From assembly GCA_049841315.1 (NCBI GenBank), contig JASGDB010000063.1:1-38930 (forward strand): a stretch of 38,930 nt of DNA, written 5' to 3'. Source of the stretch: JASGDB01 sp049841315. GTDB taxonomy: Bacteria; Bacteroidota; Bacteroidia; Flavobacteriales; Weeksellaceae. Both the position numbers and the translations under genes were made by a program. Under the pieces are notes generated by a model. It saw nothing but the letters and a program-made list of their open reading frames with translations, was not told where the DNA came from and made no database searches. This document shows positions 24,770 to 31,791 of the stretch, piece after piece. Numbering within the stretch: the stretch's first letter is position 1; each line of letters starts with the position of its first letter.

Positions 24770-24803
24770 TTTGAGAAATCAATACAATTATTGCATAAAT
24801 TTG
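24770..24803 (+). promoter_or_regulatory. promoter of the LacI-family regulator gene
   Basis: TTTG (24770-24773), a 22-base spacer, and a perfect TAnnTTTG box, TAAATTTG (24796-24803). The regulator's start codon at 24827 follows a leader of about 17 bases. There is no LacI palindrome here, so autoregulation through this motif is not evident. Confidence 0.65.
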
Positions 24804-24826
24804 CACAGACCTTAGAATCGGAACGA

Positions 24827-25855
24827 ATGAAAAAGAAAAGCACCACCATATATGATATTTCCAAAAAATTGAACGTAAGCGTGGCAACGGTTTCCCGCGC
24901 GTTGAACAATCATCCGAGAATCAGCCAGGCAACCAAAGATTTGGTTTTGGAAGCGGCTAAGGAAATGAATTATAAGCAAAACAATCTTGCAAAAGCACTA
25001 AAAAGCGGGCAAACGAAAACAGTCGGTGTCATCGTTCCTTATATCAATACCAATTTTTTCTCGTCTGTCATCAGAGGGATAGAAGAGGAGTTGTTTTCCT
25101 ACGGTTATCAAGTGATTATCTGCCAAAGCCACGACGATTCCGCCATCGAAAAAAAACAGGTTAATACGTTGATTAACACGCAGGTAGATTGTATTTTTAT
25201 GTCCATTTCCAGAGACGCTTCCGATGTGGATTATATCAAAAAAATCATCAGCACCACCAATACACCGATTATCTTTTTTGACAGAAAAAAGGATATTTCC
25301 GGCATCAGCACTGTTACGATTGACGACCATAAAGGCGGTTATCTTGCGACCGAACATCTCATCAAAGAAGGTTACAAAAATATTATCCATTTTGCAGGCG
25401 ACCAGAATTTGGAAATCTACCGAAACCGGTTAGGCGGATATATTGAGGCTTTGAAAGATTACAAACTACCTGTAATAGAGGAAAATATCATCAATACGGG
25501 AAGCAAAATAGAGGAGGGGATAGAAGCCGTGAAGAGACTTTGGAAACGGGAAATCAAACCCGATGCGATTTTTTCGGCGAGTGATTTTACAGCTTTGGGC
25601 GCTTGTCAGGAGCTGAAAAAAATGAAACTAAAAATTCCGCAAGATGTCGGAATCATCGGTTTTAGTAATGAACCGTTTACGCAGTTTATGGAATTGTCCA
25701 TCAGTTCTGTTGACCAAACGCCGGTTGTGATGGGAAAAATGTCGGCAACTGTTTTCCTGGAAAGTATCAAAGATAGCGGAACGGGAATCAGCATCGAGAA
25801 AAAACTCGTTCTTGCACCGACACTTCATATCAGACAGTCTTCTAAAAGAAGATAG
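24827..25855 (+). CDS. LacI/GalR-family transcriptional regulator of the pectin locus
   Basis: Cytoplasmic DNA-binding repressor, probably released from DNA by a pathway intermediate such as KDG or a uronate. The effector is not readable from sequence. The start at 24827 (MKKKSTTIYDISKKLNVSVA, 342 residues) puts the helix-turn-helix right at the N-terminus, as is usual. The open frame back to 24758 would overlap the promoter. The hinge helix is the segment …NNLAKALKSGQTKTVG, and the periplasmic-binding-protein-like effector domain spans about 60-340. The four CG-centred palindromes O1-O4 fit the family's binding habit. Confidence 0.93.
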   Translation: MKKKSTTIYDISKKLNVSVATVSRALNNHPRISQATKDLVLEAAKEMNYKQNNLAKALKSGQTKTVGVIVPYINTNFFSSVIRGIEEELFSYGYQVIICQSHDDSAIEKKQVNTLINTQVDCIFMSISRDASDVDYIKKIISTTNTPIIFFDRKKDISGISTVTIDDHKGGYLATEHLIKEGYKNIIHFAGDQNLEIYRNRLGGYIEALKDYKLPVIEENIINTGSKIEEGIEAVKRLWKREIKPDAIFSASDFTALGACQELKKMKLKIPQDVGIIGFSNEPFTQFMELSISSVDQTPVVMGKMSATVFLESIKDSGTGISIEKKLVLAPTLHIRQSSKRR

Positions 25856-25882
25856 ATTTGGTAATGGCTATGAAGATTCTAT

Positions 25883-25902
25883 GAAAAACAGTCTGTTTTT
25901 TC
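25883..25902 (+). terminator. possible terminator of the regulator gene
   Basis: AAAAACAG (25884-25891) and CTGTTTTT (25893-25900) form a palindrome with a one-base centre, with the T run in the second arm. It lies 28 bases after the stop codon. It is weak because most pairs are A-T. Confidence 0.4.
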
Positions 25903-25937
25903 AAAAGGATTGATGGGTGATGAACGAAGGCATCTAA

Positions 25938-26108
25938 CTAACATTCATTGAACAACAAGACAACATTTTTGTAAAAGTAGAAACCAATATCAATCAGGTT
26001 GTGAGGATTGCAAATGGACAGAAATTCATTTCAGAATCTGAACCTCGGAATTTCAACCAAAAACTATCTTCAAAAACAATTTCTAAAAAATTTTGTTATT
26101 TTAATTAA
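25938..26108 (+). pseudogene. possible remnant of a coding sequence
   Basis: Between the regulator and yceD, a frame is open for 56 codons without ATG, GTG or TTG at its start. It reads like real protein (…QDNIFVKVETNINQVVRI…) and stops at 26106-26108. It may be the tail of a decayed gene. I cannot name a family, and chance remains possible. Confidence 0.25.
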
Positions 26109-26122
26109 ATGTTTTATTTTTG
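26092..26122 (+). promoter_or_regulatory. promoter of yceD-rpmF
   Basis: TTTG (26092-26095), a 19-base spacer, and a perfect -7 box TATTTTTG (26115-26122). The yceD start codon is at 26135, so the leader is very short. Confidence 0.72.
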
Positions 26123-26134
26123 CACACTCAATTT

Positions 26135-26662
26135 ATGGACAAGCTAAGAAACTATGACATCAGCTTTTCCGGACTGAAAAACGGAAAACATGAATTCCGT
26201 TTTGAAATTGACAAAGCGTTCTTTCAACTTTTCGACACGGAGCAGGAATTTTCCAATCCGAAAATTACGGCGGAGGTATTGCTGGACAAGCATTCCACCT
26301 TTCTGGAATTTTGGATAAAAATCTACGGCAATGTGGAGCTGATTTGCGACATTACCAATGCCTCTTTCAGACATCCCATTGAAAACGAGGTGAAAGTTCT
26401 GGTAAAATTCGGGGAAGAATATGACGACAGCAACGAGGAAGTAATCACTATTCCGATGCACGACCATTCTTTCAACACGGCACAGCTGATATACGAAAAC
26501 GTAATCCTGTCCGTCCCGATGAAGAAAATTTCGCCGGATGTAACGGATGAAGATTTGGAAATACTCAACCGCTTCAGCCCGAAAGCAAGTGAAGAAACAG
26601 AAGAAGAACACGAAAGCGACCCGCGTTGGGAAGCACTGAAAAAGTTAAAAGATAAAAATTAA
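26135..26662 (+). CDS. yceD: YceD / DUF177 family protein
   Basis: A 175-residue protein of the DUF177 family. This family is usually encoded next to rpmF and has been linked to 23S rRNA accumulation in other bacteria. The precise biochemical role is not established. Here it lies 61 bases upstream of rpmF, the expected neighbour. The C-terminus is acidic (SEETEEEHESD) and then ends basic. The start at 26135 (MDKLRNYDISFSGL) is preferred because the ATG at 26120 overlaps the -7 promoter box. The gap to rpmF holds a GATGAGA/TCTCATC hairpin (26678-26698). Confidence 0.85.
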   Translation: MDKLRNYDISFSGLKNGKHEFRFEIDKAFFQLFDTEQEFSNPKITAEVLLDKHSTFLEFWIKIYGNVELICDITNASFRHPIENEVKVLVKFGEEYDDSNEEVITIPMHDHSFNTAQLIYENVILSVPMKKISPDVTDEDLEILNRFSPKASEETEEEHESDPRWEALKKLKDKN

Positions 26663-26723
26663 AAATAGTTTAAATAGGATGAGATGATGAATCTCATCGC
26701 TCATCAGTTAAAAATTATTAAAA

Positions 26724-26927
26724 ATGGCACATCCTAAAAGAAGACAATCATCTACAAGAAGAGATAAAAGAAGAACTCACTACAAAGCAGTAGCACCTCA
26801 GCTGGCTAAAGATTCAGCTACGGGAGAACTTCATCTTTATCACAGAGCACACTGGCACGAAGGAAAACTGTACTACAGAGGAAAAGTAGTGCTTGAAAAA
26901 GAAGTAGAAACTACTGAAGAAAACTAA
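26724..26927 (+). CDS. rpmF: 50S ribosomal protein L32
   Basis: A 67-residue structural protein of the large ribosomal subunit. It has the typical L32 start MAHPKRRQSSTRRDKRRTHY. The two CxxC pairs of the zinc-binding form are absent (the protein has no cysteine), so this is the zinc-independent type. It lies in the conserved yceD-rpmF pair and is followed by a strong terminator. Confidence 0.96.
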   Translation: MAHPKRRQSSTRRDKRRTHYKAVAPQLAKDSATGELHLYHRAHWHEGKLYYRGKVVLEKEVETTEEN

Positions 26928-26962
26928 AAAGGTTTTTTGCAAAAATGCCTTGATTTTATAAG

Positions 26963-27000
26963 AAAACCACTCGAATTTTACTAAATTCGAGTGGTTTTTG
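26963..27000 (+). terminator. rho-independent terminator of yceD-rpmF
   Basis: A 16-bp perfect stem (26963-26978 with 26983-26998, AAAACCACTCGAATTT) with a 4-nt loop, then TTTTTG. The final TTG doubles as the likely -33 element of the accB promoter. Confidence 0.85.
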
Positions 27001-27029
27001 TTATTATTAACCGTTTTTTAGTATATTTG
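26998..27029 (+). promoter_or_regulatory. promoter of accB-accC
   Basis: TTG (26998-27000), a 21-base spacer, and a perfect -7 box TATATTTG (27022-27029). accB starts at 27052. The upstream element is embedded in the T tract of the rpmF terminator. Confidence 0.72.
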
Positions 27030-27051
27030 AAATCTGATAAAAACAAATTTT

Positions 27052-27540
27052 ATGGACATTAAAGACATACAAAATCTGATTAAGTTTGTATCGAAAGCAG
27101 AGGTTTCCGAAGTGAAGTACAAAACCAAAGATTTTGAAATTACCATCAAAACTCCGCTTGCCGGAAACGAAGTAAGCTATGTTCCCCAACAAGCTGTTTA
27201 CACTGCTCCTCAGCAGATTCCCGCAAACGCTCCGGCAAGTGCTCCGGCATCCGCTCCTGCTTCAGCAGATTCTTCTGATTCGCCAGCAGACAACAGCAAA
27301 TATGTAACCATCAAATCTCCGATGATAGGTACATTCTACAGAAAGCCGTCTCCGGACAAAGATGTTTTCGTAAACGTAGGCGATGAAGTTTCCGCAGGAA
27401 AAGTAGTCTGCGTCATCGAAGCCATGAAACTTTTCAACCAGATTGAATCCGAAGTAAGCGGAAAAATCGTGAAAATCCTAGTGGACGATGCAACTCCGGT
27501 GGAATACGACCAACCGTTATTCTTAGTAGACCCATCTTAA
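27052..27540 (+). CDS. accB: biotin carboxyl carrier protein of acetyl-CoA carboxylase
   Basis: Carries the biotin that shuttles CO2 from AccC to the carboxyltransferase in the first step of fatty-acid synthesis. The 162-residue protein has an N-terminal segment, a flexible Ala/Pro/Ser linker (about 47-80) and the C-terminal biotinyl domain (about 84-160). Biotin is expected on K126 in VIEAMKLFNQ. The usual EAMKM is EAMKL here, a common variant. accC follows after 78 bases, the standard pair. The carboxyltransferase genes accA and accD are not in the window. Confidence 0.96.
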   Translation: MDIKDIQNLIKFVSKAEVSEVKYKTKDFEITIKTPLAGNEVSYVPQQAVYTAPQQIPANAPASAPASAPASADSSDSPADNSKYVTIKSPMIGTFYRKPSPDKDVFVNVGDEVSAGKVVCVIEAMKLFNQIESEVSGKIVKILVDDATPVEYDQPLFLVDPS

Positions 27541-27618
27541 TTATTAAGTGATGAGTGATAGATGATGAGTAATTCATCAATCTCAAATATCGAATTTCAA
27601 ATTTTAAATTAAATTAAG

Positions 27619-28974
27619 ATGTTCAAAAAAATATTAATTGCCAACCGCGGTGAAATCGCAATGCGTATTCTCCGTACCTGCAGAGAAATGGGGATAAAGA
27701 CCGTAGCAGTCTATTCTACCGCAGACAAAAACAGTCTCCATGTTCGTTTTGCCGACGAGGCAGTGTGTATAGGCCCGGCAGCCAGCAAAGACTCTTACCT
27801 TAGGATTCCCAATATTATTTCCGCTGCAGAAATTACCAATGCCGATGCGATTCATCCCGGATACGGATTCCTTTCTGAAAATGCCAATTTCTCCAGAATC
27901 TGCGAAAAAAACGGAATCAAATTCATAGGTGCAACTCCCGAGCAAATCGACAGAATGGGCGACAAAGCCAACGCAAAGGCGACCATGAAAGAAGCCGGTG
28001 TGCCGTGCGTTCCCGGTTCTGACGGGCTGATTGATTCCTACGAAACCGCAGCAAAATTAGCTGAAGAAATGGGGTATCCGGTAATGATTAAAGCCACCGC
28101 AGGAGGAGGAGGAAAAGGAATGCGTGCTGTTTGGAAAGCAGAAGATTTAAAAAACGACTGGGATTCTGCAGTTCAGGAGGCGACTGCTGCTTTCGGCAAT
28201 GGAGGAATGTACATGGAAAAACTCATCGTTGAACCTCGGCATATCGAAATTCAGATTGCCGGAGACCAATACGGAAAAGCCTGTCATCTTTCCGAAAGAG
28301 ATTGCTCTGTACAAAGAAGAAATCAGAAATTAACAGAAGAAACGCCATCTCCTTTTATGACCGAAGAACTTCGTCAAAAAATGGGAGAAGCTGCCGTAAA
28401 AGCTGCGGAATATATTGGTTATGAAGGCGTAGGCACGGTTGAATTTTTGGTAGATAAAGACCGAAATTTCTATTTTATGGAAATGAATACCCGAATTCAG
28501 GTGGAGCATCCGATTACGGAACAGGTTATCGACTACGACTTAATCCGAGAGCAGATTCTTTTGGCAGCAGGAACGCCGATTTCAGGAATCAACCACTATC
28601 CGAAACTGCACTCTATCGAATGCAGAATCAATGCTGAAGACCCTTATAACGATTTTCGCCCGTCTCCGGGGAAAATCACGAGCCTGAACATTCCGGGAGG
28701 GCACGGCGTAAGAGTGGACACACACGTTTATTCAGGATATACGATTCCGTCCAACTACGACTCCATGATTGCAAAGCTGATTACAACGGCTCAAACCAGA
28801 GAAGAAGCCATTGCAAAAATGAAACGTGCTTTGGAAGAATTCTATATTGAAGGCGTAAAAACCACGATTCCGTTTCACAGACAGCTCATGGACAATCCTG
28901 ATTATCTCGCCGGAAACTACACTACGAAATTTATGGAAGATTTCGTAATGGATAGAAAGTACGAGAATAATTAA
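27619..28974 (+). CDS. accC: biotin carboxylase subunit of acetyl-CoA carboxylase
   Basis: ATP-dependent carboxylation of AccB-bound biotin. The 451-residue protein is of normal length. It starts with the family signature KKILIANRGEIAMRI, has the ATP-grasp glycine loop KATAGGGGKGMR (158-169), and later FMEMNTRIQVEHPITE with the active-site glutamate, asparagine and arginine. The carboxylase alone is encoded, not a pyruvate or propionyl-CoA carboxylase fusion. It most likely shares the accB promoter. The next gene is on the opposite strand. Confidence 0.97.
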   Translation: MFKKILIANRGEIAMRILRTCREMGIKTVAVYSTADKNSLHVRFADEAVCIGPAASKDSYLRIPNIISAAEITNADAIHPGYGFLSENANFSRICEKNGIKFIGATPEQIDRMGDKANAKATMKEAGVPCVPGSDGLIDSYETAAKLAEEMGYPVMIKATAGGGGKGMRAVWKAEDLKNDWDSAVQEATAAFGNGGMYMEKLIVEPRHIEIQIAGDQYGKACHLSERDCSVQRRNQKLTEETPSPFMTEELRQKMGEAAVKAAEYIGYEGVGTVEFLVDKDRNFYFMEMNTRIQVEHPITEQVIDYDLIREQILLAAGTPISGINHYPKLHSIECRINAEDPYNDFRPSPGKITSLNIPGGHGVRVDTHVYSGYTIPSNYDSMIAKLITTAQTREEAIAKMKRALEEFYIEGVKTTIPFHRQLMDNPDYLAGNYTTKFMEDFVMDRKYENN

Positions 28975-28994
28975 AATATCAACCTTGACATTCT

Positions 28995-29141
28995 GAGCCT
29001 GTTTAAAAATTATTAAGAAATAAAATTTTCAGGGATTTTTCTTTTTCCCGTCCCTAAAGGGTGGAGAAATCCCTGAAAATTTCATCAAAATTATACCCTT
29101 TAGGGTTGGGAAATTAATTTTGATGAAATTTAAACAGGCTC
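28995..29141. repeat. nested palindromic element (MITE-like) downstream of accC
   Basis: The 13-base terminal inverted repeats GAGCCTGTTTAAA (28995-29007) and TTTAAACAGGCTC (29129-29141) are perfect. Inside are ATTTTCAGGGATTT/AAATCCCTGAAAAT and AATTTCATCAAAATTA/TAATTTTGATGAAATT inverted pairs. CCCTAAAGGG- and CCCTTTAGGG-like boxes are also present. There is no open frame. It may also serve as the transcription end for accC. Confidence 0.85.
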
Positions 29142-29187
29142 TATATATTAAGTGCCAAATTCTTAAAATTATTTTATGCTTTTACAA

Positions 29188-29220
29188 AAAACAGATAAAG
29201 CCGCGAATTTTCGCGGCTTT
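29188..29220 (-). terminator. rho-independent terminator of rpsP
   Basis: An 11-bp perfect stem (29197-29207 with 29210-29220, AAAGCCGCGAA) with a 2-base centre. On the minus strand it is followed by ATCTGTTTTTTG. It lies 25 bases beyond the rpsP stop codon. Confidence 0.8.
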
Positions 29221-29245
29221 ATTGTGTGTAATTTTGTTTAAAATC

Positions 29246-29923
29246 TTATGCCTCTGCTTCTTCAGTTCCTTCTGCTTCAGCAGCAGGAGCTTCTTCTGTA
29301 GTTTCAGCAGCAACTTCTTCTGCAACTTCCTCAGCTGCAGGAGCTTCTTCTGTTTCTGCTACTACAACTTCTTCGGCAGCAGGAGCATCTGTAACTTCTT
29401 CAGTTGCAGTTTCTTCAACTACCTCTTCAGCAGGAGCGTTTGCCGCTTCCTCAGCTGCTTTTGCATCAGCTTCAGCCTGTGCAGCAGCATTGATTCTTGC
29501 TTCTTTTACTTTGGTTTCAGCTTCTAAAGCTGCTTTTTTAGCATCAGCTTTTGCTTTCGCCAAACCGTCTGTTTTCCCCTGAACTTTTGATTCTTTTTCT
29601 TCTAACCAAGCGTTGAATCTTTTTTCAGCTTCAGCTTCATCGAAAGCACCTTTTGCTACACCGCCTTGCAAGTGTTTTTTGTAAAGTGCACCTTTGTAAG
29701 AAAGGATTGCTCTTGCAGTGTCGGTAGGCTGGGCTCCGTTGTTTAACCATTTTACGGCTGAATCTACATTCAATTCAATAGTAGCAGGGTTCGTAATTGG
29801 GTTGTAAATACCGAGTTTTTCAATGAATCTACCATCTCTTCTCGCTCTTGAATCTGCAACCACGATGTGGAAAAAAGGTTTTCCTTTTTTACCGTGTCTT
29901 TGTAATCTGATTTTTACTGACAT
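29246..29923 (-). CDS. rpsP: 30S ribosomal protein S16 with long acidic tail
   Basis: Structural protein of the small ribosomal subunit. Residues 1-85 or so form the S16 core (MSVKIRLQRHGKKGKPFFHI, DSRARRDGRFIEKLGIYNP). The protein is 225 residues, far longer than the roughly 80-90 of most bacteria. Residues from about 110 on are a coiled, Lys/Ala-rich stretch followed by an Ala/Glu/Val low-complexity acidic tail. Such extensions are common in Bacteroidota as far as I recall. The tail's repetitive codons make strain-to-strain length change likely. It is monocistronic here, without rimM or trmD beside it. Confidence 0.95.
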   Translation of the reverse strand: MSVKIRLQRHGKKGKPFFHIVVADSRARRDGRFIEKLGIYNPITNPATIELNVDSAVKWLNNGAQPTDTARAILSYKGALYKKHLQGGVAKGAFDEAEAEKRFNAWLEEKESKVQGKTDGLAKAKADAKKAALEAETKVKEARINAAAQAEADAKAAEEAANAPAEEVVEETATEEVTDAPAAEEVVVAETEEAPAAEEVAEEVAAETTEEAPAAEAEGTEEAEA

Positions 29924-29970
29924 ATTTTAAAAATTTTTGGGAACACGTCCCGGTTAAATGTTTGAGGGTG

Positions 29971-30000
29971 CAAAGATATGATTTTTTTTCAATTTACCAA
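29971..30000 (-). promoter_or_regulatory. promoter of rpsP
   Basis: On the minus strand, TTG (30000-29998), a 19-base spacer, and a perfect -7 box TATCTTTG (29978-29971). The upstream TTGG is part of the repeat-rich tract between rpsP and the nitroreductase gene. Confidence 0.7.
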
Positions 30001-30049
30001 TGTAATAATCTAACAATGTAACAATCTGATTGGTAAATTGGTAAACTGT

Positions 30050-30129
30050 TACATTGGTACATTGGTACATTGGTACATTGATTCATTGATATATTGATAC
30101 ATTGCTACATTATTAAATTGGTACATTGA
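30050..30129. repeat. 8-bp minisatellite (TACATTGG), ten units
   Basis: Ten consecutive 8-base units, the first three perfect TACATTGG and the rest with one to three changes (for example TACATTGA, TATATTGA, TACATTGC, TAAATTGG). Two units lie inside the 3' end of the nitroreductase gene and encode its last residues and stop codon. The adjoining stretch 29995-30049 holds degenerate copies in both orientations. Confidence 0.85.
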
Positions 30130-30634
30130 TATTTCCCATATAGAACAATCCCAGACATTTTTGGTTTTCCTCAATTTTCAAAGAATTTTTCAGGTTGTCG
30201 ACTAATTTTGGGGAACTCCAATAACAGCCGATTTTGTGGGCGGTACAAGTGAGATACATATTCTGAACAGCCATTGCCGTTGCGGCGATTTCTTCCCAAT
30301 CCGGAACAAGTCCGCTAAATTCGCAGACAATCGTGATAATGGTATCAGCTTTTTCGGTTTTGAAAAGAATATCGTCATATTTCTTCTGCAAAAACTGAAA
30401 TTCGGGAGTGATTGCTTTGTAAATGCTTTGCAGTTCTTTTCCCAAAGCGGTTTTTTCTTCACCTCTAAAAACTTTAAATCTCCATGGTTTTGTCCGTTTA
30501 TGATTCGGGGCAGGAACGGCGGAATTTAAAATTTCATCAATAATGGATTGTGGAATTTCGGTGTCGGTATACTCTTTCGGGAAGATGCTTCTGCGTTCTT
30601 CGATGATGTGTTTTAAGATTTTTGCGTTTTCCAT
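30113..30634 (-). CDS. nitroreductase family protein
   Basis: A 173-residue FMN-dependent nitroreductase-like oxidoreductase. The phosphate-binding ERRSIFPKEY near residue 13 and the APNHKRTKPWRF block (about 42-53) fit the family, as does GLFYMGNI near the end. The substrate cannot be told. The final residues (NVPI) and stop codon are encoded by the TACATTGG minisatellite, so the C-terminus may vary between strains. It lies 84 bases after the kinase-like gene. That gap holds short repeats (GAGATTTGAGATTT, TTCGTAATT) that suggest no tight coupling. Confidence 0.85.
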   Translation of the reverse strand: MENAKILKHIIEERRSIFPKEYTDTEIPQSIIDEILNSAVPAPNHKRTKPWRFKVFRGEEKTALGKELQSIYKAITPEFQFLQKKYDDILFKTEKADTIITIVCEFSGLVPDWEEIAATAMAVQNMYLTCTAHKIGCYWSSPKLVDNLKNSLKIEENQKCLGLFYMGNINVPI

Positions 30635-30718
30635 TGAGTAAAATTACGATTATAAATTTGAGATTTGAGATTTGAAATTCGTAATTCGCACTTCGTAATT
30701 TAAAAGAATCGTATTATT

Positions 30719-31774
30719 TTATTTTAGAAAATTGGAAGTCTGATAATTTTTCACCACGAAACGAAGTCCGGTTTCCAGAATTTCGCCCATGGTATTGCAT
30801 TTCAGGAATTGGGTGTGGTAGGTGAGTTTTTGGAGGGCGGTTTTCAGTTCGTCTATATTTTCGGGTGGAGAGATGTGGTCTTCTTTCATAATATCGAGAA
30901 GGCTCTGAAGTCTTATTTGGCTTGCCAAAGCTCGTTTTGCGATTGCCGAACGCACTTCTTTGCGGTATTGTTCTATGGAATTGGGTTTTAGTTTTTCCTT
31001 TACCATTTCCACCATTTTTTTGTTTTCCTTAAAGTATTGAGGAAGATAAATTTTCAGATGACCTTCGTAACATTGCTGGTCGAAATCAATCGGGCGGATT
31101 CGGTACACCACCTGGTCGAAATCGTGGGTCGGAATCACCACGTAATTGTAGGAGCGCATATCGCCGAGCAGTCCAATCATGCATCGTTCATTGAATTTTA
31201 CAAAATCTTTTGCAATTTGCGCTTTTTCCCGTTCGGTACGCCGTTCCAGATGTTCTTCGATGAAAACATCTCCCGGAATCCCGACGATGTGTTCTTCAAT
31301 CAAGGTGTTCTGATGAATCAAAAAATTGATGCGGTTGGATGATAGAATGTGTTCCAGTTCCAGCCCGTAGATTCGCGAGGCATCCGCTTTTTTAATGTAA
31401 AAATTGGTGTAGTTGTCATTCAGAATATTCCGCACCCTGATACGAAACGGTTTCGAGTTGCCAAACGTGCAGTAATGAATGGAATCCACCTTGAGATAGG
31501 GGAGAACGGCTTCATCACCGTCGGAATGAAGCAGGGTGTAAATTTTGTTGAGGTTGGCCTCGATTTCTGAATGCTCGAATTCGGAATAATAGACACTGAG
31601 CCAAAGGGTATCTTTGCCGTCTTTGTCTTCCACAGCGGTATATCCGGTAAATCTCATCAGGTCGTCGTAGAAGAAACGGATTCCGGTAAGGCGGTTGTAT
31701 TTCTTCAGGTATTGCATCAGTTCCGGATTGACGGGATATATGGGCTTGCGGTATTCTATTCTGACGTCTTTCAT
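30719..31774 (-). CDS. conserved protein of unknown function with kinase-like residue pattern
   Basis: I do not recognise the family by name. The 351-residue protein has no signal peptide or membrane segment. Residues occur in the order of a protein-kinase or aminoglycoside-phosphotransferase fold: FYIKKA (K128/K129), then GLELEH (E139/E141), a hinge-like VFIEEHL (170-176), LGDMRSYN (D205, N210), and RPIDFDQ (D230, D232). The histidine usual before the catalytic GD of phosphotransferases is a leucine here. The N-terminal 110 residues look like a separate mixed alpha/beta domain. It follows dsbD by 17 bases, so it is in the tilS-dsbD operon. The kinase idea is inference and the true substrate unknown. 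Confidence 0.75.
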   Translation of the reverse strand: MKDVRIEYRKPIYPVNPELMQYLKKYNRLTGIRFFYDDLMRFTGYTAVEDKDGKDTLWLSVYYSEFEHSEIEANLNKIYTLLHSDGDEAVLPYLKVDSIHYCTFGNSKPFRIRVRNILNDNYTNFYIKKADASRIYGLELEHILSSNRINFLIHQNTLIEEHIVGIPGDVFIEEHLERRTEREKAQIAKDFVKFNERCMIGLLGDMRSYNYVVIPTHDFDQVVYRIRPIDFDQQCYEGHLKIYLPQYFKENKKMVEMVKEKLKPNSIEQYRKEVRSAIAKRALASQIRLQSLLDIMKEDHISPPENIDELKTALQKLTYHTQFLKCNTMGEILETGLRFVVKNYQTSNFLK

Positions 31775-31791
31775 GTTTTAAATCAAAACTT

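Noticed and set aside
24758..24826. Upstream ATG for the LacI regulator
   Set aside because: The added codons overlap a near-perfect promoter, and LacI proteins begin with the helix-turn-helix.
29120..29527. Plus-strand frame rich in Phe, Cys and Ser opposite rpsP
   Set aside because: It is the antisense image of the Ala/Glu-rich S16 tail, with composition typical of a shadow frame.
30050..30129. CRISPR-like array
   Set aside because: The units are 8 bases, contiguous and without spacers, and no cas genes are present. It is a simple tandem repeat.
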